A stretch of 64,000 bases of DNA from contig NZ_JAPPRA010000001.1 of the NCBI RefSeq assembly GCF_026672375.1, positions 2,666,001 to 2,730,000 of the forward strand, read 5' to 3'. Under the pieces are notes generated by a model. It worked only from the letters and a program-made list of their open reading frames with translations. It was not told where the DNA came from and ran no database searches. Positions within the stretch are counted from its first letter, which is position 1. Each line of letters starts with the position of its first letter. Shown here one piece after another: positions 60,329 through 64,000 of this stretch. Source of the DNA: Caulobacter sp. SL161 (GTDB lineage: Bacteria > Pseudomonadota > Alphaproteobacteria > Caulobacterales > Caulobacteraceae). Both the position numbers and the translations under genes were made by a program.

Positions 60329-63079
60329 CTAGAGCTGCTTGCGGAAGCCCAGTCGCACCGTGCGGCCCAGCGGGTCGAGATAGTCGCGCTGATAGGCCTG
60401 CGGCGTTACGCCGTTCTGGTCACGCACCGTCTGCTTGGCGTCGAACACGTTCTCGAAGTTCAGCGAGACCTGCGCGCCCTTCAGGATCGGATACTTGTCC
60501 ACCATCGCCTTGCGCGCCGGCGCGTTGAAGCTGGCGAAGAAGCTGACGCCCAGGGTGGCGATGTCCGAGAAGTAGAGGGTCTGGCCGCCGGTGGCGCCGC
60601 CATTAACCCAGGTCGAGTCTTTCCAGACGCCGTTGAAGCGCATGCCCAGGCCGTCCTTGAAGTAGCCGCCCTGCACCTGAACCTCATGACGCGCTTGTCC
60701 GGTGCGCGAGCTGATCGCCGCGCCGTCCAGCTGGTCCAGCACCGGCAGTCCTGCGCGGGTGGTCAGTTGGTCGGTCAGGCGCCAGGTGTGGTAGACCGAC
60801 AGCTGAAGCATGCCCTGGCCGGGCCGCATCATGCCGCCGGGTCCGCCCGGCCCCATCATCCCACCGCCACCAGGACCGCCCGGACCGCCAAAGCGCATCA
60901 TGCCGCCCATGCCGCCCGGAGCTCCACCGCCGGCGCCGCCAAAGCGTCCCGCACCGGGGCCGGCGGCCGCGCCTGGCGTCGGCGTTCCGATGGGCTTGAA
61001 CAGGTTGAAACCCCAGCGAATGTCCTCGCGCTCGGCGCTGGCGAAGTTCACGGGCCGCGCGTCGATCGCCAACAGACGGCCGGTGGCGTCCCGCGTGAAC
61101 CGGTCCGGGAAAGCGCGCTCGAGGTCCGGCGTGATGGCCGGGAAGGACGAGATCACATTGCTCGTCTCGGCGCGGGTATAGGTCGCATTGAAGGTCAGCT
61201 CGACCTTTTCCAGCGGCTTGTAGTTCACCTGGAACTTGGACACCCGGCGATTGTCATTGCGCAGGTTCGGGTTGCCGCCGTCGGTGCGGGTGATCAGCAC
61301 CGTCTGTCCGGTGGTGAAGTCGAACACCGAGACATTGGGGGTCACCACCAGCGGATCGTTGATCTGATTGGTGGAGGGCGCGCCCTCCTCGTCCGTGAAG
61401 CTGGCGATCAGGCTGAGCGGCTTGATCGGCGTCCAGTTCAGCCCTGCGCCAAGGGTGGTCAGGCCGCCGAGGTCGGAGAGATCCTCATAGCCTGCGTTAA
61501 AGTTGGCCGAGAGGTCGCCGACCTTAGCCAGCACGCCATTTCGGGTGCTGGTCAGCGGCAGCGTGAAGCTGCTCTGAACGTTCTGCCGGTTGCGCGTGAC
61601 GTCACGCTCGGTGCTGACGCCCGAGCGGACGGTCTTGGAGTCCAGCGCGCGGGTGTCCGCGCCGATCTTGAAGCTGGTCTGGACCCCACCGGCCGGCAGC
61701 TGGAACAGATTGCCGTTCAGCACAAACTCGGCGCTCGCAGAGGTCGAGACCGAGTGGGCCGTGTCCGGCGCGACGCTCTTGTAGAGATTGGAGGCGATCG
61801 GTCCGAACGGATTGACGCTGGGATCGCCGGCCGTCACTGCGGCTTGGAACGCCGAAGCGTCGAGGCCGCGCCCCGTGGTGGTGTCGGTCGTTGTGCGGTC
61901 GATATCGCTCGTCAGGGTCCAGCGCCAGTCTTTCAACCGCCCGTTGGCCGCCATGCTGACCTGCGTGCGCAGGACATCGGTCTCCCGCGCCAGGGCGCCG
62001 GGCGCGTCGATATAGCGATAGCCGGTCACCGCCTGCGAGAACGGCGAAAACGGGCTGCCCGCCGGCAAGGTGAACTGCACCCCCGGAAGGCCCAACAGCG
62101 CCTGGCTTTTGGTGTCTTCGAGATTGCCGCTGATCGTCAGCTGGGTGGTCTTGTTCAGATCACGGCTGATCGAGCCACGCAGGGTGGCGCGCTCTGACTT
62201 GGAGATCAGGGACCGGCTCGCGGTCAGGTCGTCGGTGTTATAGCGGCCCGCCAGGGGCGAGAAGGCCGAAAGCCCGACCCTTCCGGCCTGGGCGGCGTCT
62301 GGAACGCCCGCGATCTTGACCAATCCGCCGCTGGCGGCGGAAAGCGCGGGATCAATCTCCCCTCCGTTCAGGCCACTGATGTTACCGACCAGATCATAGG
62401 GCTGGCCGTCTGGGGCGCGCACGATGTTGCGGTCGTTCTCCATCAGGTACGGGTCCCGCTGAACCTGCAGATCGAGGTTCCAGCGCTTGTCACCGTCGAT
62501 ACGCACCCGATTACCGCCGCCGCTCAGCGTGGTGCGGCCGCCATCGGTGGCCACTGTCGCGGACGCCTGAGCCGTGGTGGCGTTGTAGTTCTTCTTCAGG
62601 ATGATGTTCACGACCCGTTGGTCGGCCTTGTAGCCGTAGCTCAACGCGACCTCTTCGGGCAGCACCTGGAAGCGCTCGATCGCTTCGGGCGGGACGCCCT
62701 GGATCTCCTGGAAGCCCGAGATACGGCGGCCGTTGATCAACAGCACCGGACCGCCACCGCCGCCATCGCGCCCTCGGGTGCTGGCGGTCTGCGGGGTCAG
62801 AAGCGTCAGGAGCTCACCGATGCTGTTGGCGCCGAAGCTCTTGATCTCCTCCTCGTTCAGCTCGATCTCGGGCTCGATATTGCCTTCGACCTTGCCCCGG
62901 GGATCGGCCTGGATGGTCAGACCTTCGACCTCATTGGGGCCTTCGTCCTTGACCTTTGCTGTCTTCTGGTCGCCTTCCGCGATCACCACCGGCGGCTCAG
63001 CAGGCGTCGTCGCCGAGGTCGCGGCAGGATCGAGCGAGACGGCGGCCAGCCCGTAGAGCAGCACGGTCGAAAGGGTCAT
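60329..63079 (-). CDS. TonB-dependent receptor with Gly/Met/Pro-rich insertion
   Basis: 916 residues. N-terminal hydrophobic signal, then an extended region, then the plug (INGRRISGFQEIQGVPPEAIERFQVLPE with VALSYGYKADQRVVNIILKKNY, a block typical of oligosaccharide-type receptors). The beta-barrel follows and ends RTVRLGFRKQL; the terminal residue is Leu, not aromatic. Between barrel strands near residue 690-760 stands a low-complexity loop (GRFGGAGGGAPGGMGGMM, PGGPGGGGMMGPGG). No substrate can be told. The ATG used follows a short upstream open frame whose TGA directly abuts it; no strong ribosome site precedes the ATG, so coupling to that leader is possible. Confidence 0.88.
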   Translation of the reverse strand: MTLSTVLLYGLAAVSLDPAATSATTPAEPPVVIAEGDQKTAKVKDEGPNEVEGLTIQADPRGKVEGNIEPEIELNEEEIKSFGANSIGELLTLLTPQTASTRGRDGGGGGPVLLINGRRISGFQEIQGVPPEAIERFQVLPEEVALSYGYKADQRVVNIILKKNYNATTAQASATVATDGGRTTLSGGGNRVRIDGDKRWNLDLQVQRDPYLMENDRNIVRAPDGQPYDLVGNISGLNGGEIDPALSAASGGLVKIAGVPDAAQAGRVGLSAFSPLAGRYNTDDLTASRSLISKSERATLRGSISRDLNKTTQLTISGNLEDTKSQALLGLPGVQFTLPAGSPFSPFSQAVTGYRYIDAPGALARETDVLRTQVSMAANGRLKDWRWTLTSDIDRTTTDTTTGRGLDASAFQAAVTAGDPSVNPFGPIASNLYKSVAPDTAHSVSTSASAEFVLNGNLFQLPAGGVQTSFKIGADTRALDSKTVRSGVSTERDVTRNRQNVQSSFTLPLTSTRNGVLAKVGDLSANFNAGYEDLSDLGGLTTLGAGLNWTPIKPLSLIASFTDEEGAPSTNQINDPLVVTPNVSVFDFTTGQTVLITRTDGGNPNLRNDNRRVSKFQVNYKPLEKVELTFNATYTRAETSNVISSFPAITPDLERAFPDRFTRDATGRLLAIDARPVNFASAEREDIRWGFNLFKPIGTPTPGAAAGPGAGRFGGAGGGAPGGMGGMMRFGGPGGPGGGGMMGPGGPGGMMRPGQGMLQLSVYHTWRLTDQLTTRAGLPVLDQLDGAAISSRTGQARHEVQVQGGYFKDGLGMRFNGVWKDSTWVNGGATGGQTLYFSDIATLGVSFFASFNAPARKAMVDKYPILKGAQVSLNFENVFDAKQTVRDQNGVTPQAYQRDYLDPLGRTVRLGFRKQL

Positions 63080-63130
63080 TCAGCCCACAGAAGCATGAGT
63101 TGCAAAGGACGCCGACGCAGACGGCGCCAA
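63080..63130 (-). CDS. possible short leader peptide before the TonB-dependent receptor
   Basis: 16 codons (MAPSASASFATHASVG) from a TTG preceded at about 13 bases by AAGGAG, ending TGA immediately before the receptor ATG. The receptor lacks its own clear ribosome site, so the ribosome could restart here. Low confidence: the TTG-to-AAGGAG spacing is long, and the 390-base region upstream of 63079 otherwise holds no gene, only AT-richer promoter-like sequence near 63255-63285. Confidence 0.3.
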   Translation of the reverse strand: MAPSASASFATHASVG

Positions 63131-63469
63131 CGCTGGGTTGTCGCTCCTTACGGCTCGGCGGAGACCACCGCAACAGCCTTGGGGAGCAAGCACAGCTATT
63201 GCAGCAGAAAGCACACAGGGGTGTGTCCCAATCCGCGCCAAATGCGGCCTAGGCTTTGAAAAATAGACATATTCGACATGTGCGAGTGTGCGGCGCGACA
63301 CGATGTTTCGGGCGAGAAACAAACTCAGCCTTCGGGACCTGAACGCGCGCTTTGTAAACGCTGCAAGACCGCATCTGACGCCCGCTTCATAGGTCAGATC
63401 ACAATCTTTGCGCGCAAAGCCAAGCGGCCGCTCCGGCTCGCGCGACACGTCGTGTTTCAAAACAGAAGG
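63131..63469. promoter_or_regulatory. intergenic region upstream of the TonB-dependent receptor
   Basis: About 340 bases without a convincing gene, between the S41 peptidase stop and the receptor leader. The AT-rich part near 63255-63285 (GAAAAATAGACATATTCGACATGTGCG) is the likely promoter. A perfect CATATTCGACATG arrangement (CATG/CATATTCG) hints at a dyad, but I cannot assign a regulator. Confidence 0.4.
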
Positions 63470-64000
63470 TCAGCGTGTGACGCCCGGCGCGGCGCCCTCG
63501 CGGATTGCCGCGAACAGCCTGGACAAGGCCTTAGCGTGACCTCCCATCAGGTCGCTATCTGGAAACACCGCCATTGGAACGGTCGGCGCCAGTCCGCGCC
63601 CTTCCAGATCCAGGCCGTCCGCCGTGCGATAGAGCTCCGCCGGCAGGGCCAGAGCCCAACCATTGGGCAGGGGCTTGGGCAGCTGGTCGGAGAACGCCCC
63701 ACGCGTCGTCCCACCCACCAGGGTCACGTTCGGCAACGCCGTCATCATCAGGGCGAAAGTCTCGCCCGCACTGACCGTGATGTCACTGGTGACCACATAG
63801 ACCGGACCGGTAAAGCCAACCGCACCGGACGGCTCGACCTTGATCACCTGCGGCGGGGCCTTCGCGCCCACCGGAACCTTGGCATAGGCCACACGGGGTT
63901 GAGCGGTGAATCGCGCCGCGATCCTTCGGCTGATGATGTCGTATCCGCCCCGATTGTTGCTGACATCGACCACCACCGCCTTGACGCCGCCGAAGGCGCT
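63470..64000 (-). CDS. S41 family peptidase, C-terminal part (5' end outside window)
   Basis: The frame is open to the last base, so the gene begins beyond the window. The visible 176 residues include the tail-specific protease core: VVVDVSNNRGGYDIISRRI, VYVVTSDITVSAGETFALMM (the catalytic Ser is in SAGE), and the later VGGTTRGAFSDQLPKPLPNG. A TAG-type end (REGAAPGVTR) follows. S41 peptidases cleave C-terminal tails of periplasmic proteins. Signal peptide and PDZ domain, if present, are outside the window. Confidence 0.82.
   Translation of the reverse strand, partial: SAFGGVKAVVVDVSNNRGGYDIISRRIAARFTAQPRVAYAKVPVGAKAPPQVIKVEPSGAVGFTGPVYVVTSDITVSAGETFALMMTALPNVTLVGGTTRGAFSDQLPKPLPNGWALALPAELYRTADGLDLEGRGLAPTVPMAVFPDSDLMGGHAKALSRLFAAIREGAAPGVTR

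Noticed and set aside
60116..62197. A 693-codon plus-strand open frame opposite the TonB-dependent receptor
   Set aside because: Antisense shadow; translation is rich in Arg, Gly, His and Asp, with no domain.

Overview
The window is high-GC alphaproteobacterial chromosome and almost certainly Caulobacter (C. crescentus/vibrioides or a close relative). The reasons are the codon use, the many TonB-dependent receptors, a DipM-type four-LysM/LytM protein of 609 residues, a 266-residue FtsN, an OpgH glucosyltransferase, and short intergenic palindromic repeats of the kind common in Caulobacterales. Genes are packed tightly, with many 1-4 base start/stop overlaps. I see no prophage, insertion sequence, integrase, CRISPR array, rRNA or tRNA gene. 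This is conserved core chromosome, not an island.

Layout. 1-4.7 kb: the end of a TonB-dependent receptor, a small Tat-exported ABM-domain protein, and two tandem amidohydrolases, one with metal ligands and one without. 4.9-7.0 kb: parE. 7.0-7.8 kb: a gene-free convergent junction rich in palindromes. 7.8-10.5 kb: acyl-CoA carboxylase beta subunit, a YnfA-like protein and the ATP synthase assembly chaperone ATP12. 10.5-13.2 kb: an exported DUF1800/DUF1501 pair. 13.3-16 kb: an RluA-family pseudouridine synthase, crcB, and an unrecognised 409-residue protein. 16.1-19.9 kb: lpxC-bamD-recN (outer-membrane biogenesis and DNA repair). 20.2-22.3 kb: an exported S9 peptidase.

22.4-42.2 kb is a large envelope, export and division supercluster, mostly on the minus strand: dgt, ftsN, nagZ, scpA, scpB, tatA, tatB, tatC, serS, surE, pcm, dipM, yajC, secD, secF, a Mth938/NDUFAF3-like protein, a PuuD-like membrane protein and an NDUFAF6-like protein. 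It joins both export machines (Sec accessory and Tat), division-site peptidoglycan remodelling (FtsN, DipM, NagZ), chromosome condensation (ScpAB) and two homologues of mitochondrial complex I assembly factors. Plus-strand genes (a DUF815 ATPase, an XRE/cupin regulator, a GNAT and a tandem UrcA-like exported protein) are interspersed.

42.3-50 kb: erpA, xthA, a frameshifted exported protein, an ECF sigma factor locus with membrane partners, a LysE-type exporter, a Tat-exported DUF885 protein and a Gfo/Idh/MocA oxidoreductase. 50.4-64 kb: an MDR reductase, a CusF-like lipoprotein, opgH, a DUF429-like protein, a MATE transporter, small enzymes (VOC, ThuA), a GIY-YIG/DUF2239 pair, a large TonB-dependent receptor with a Gly/Met-rich insert, and the C-terminal part of an S41 peptidase.

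I found no obvious new multi-gene system. The most interesting signals are a roughly 52-codon in-frame insertion with foreign-looking codon use in serS; two short palindromic elements that supply the TAG stop codons of both flanking convergent genes; an apparent one-base frameshift preceded by two mutually exclusive hairpins that could hide a ribosome binding site; and a possible catalytically dead GGDEF/EAL-like protein. Gene starts were chosen by family length, ribosome binding sites and overlaps. No homology search was run.
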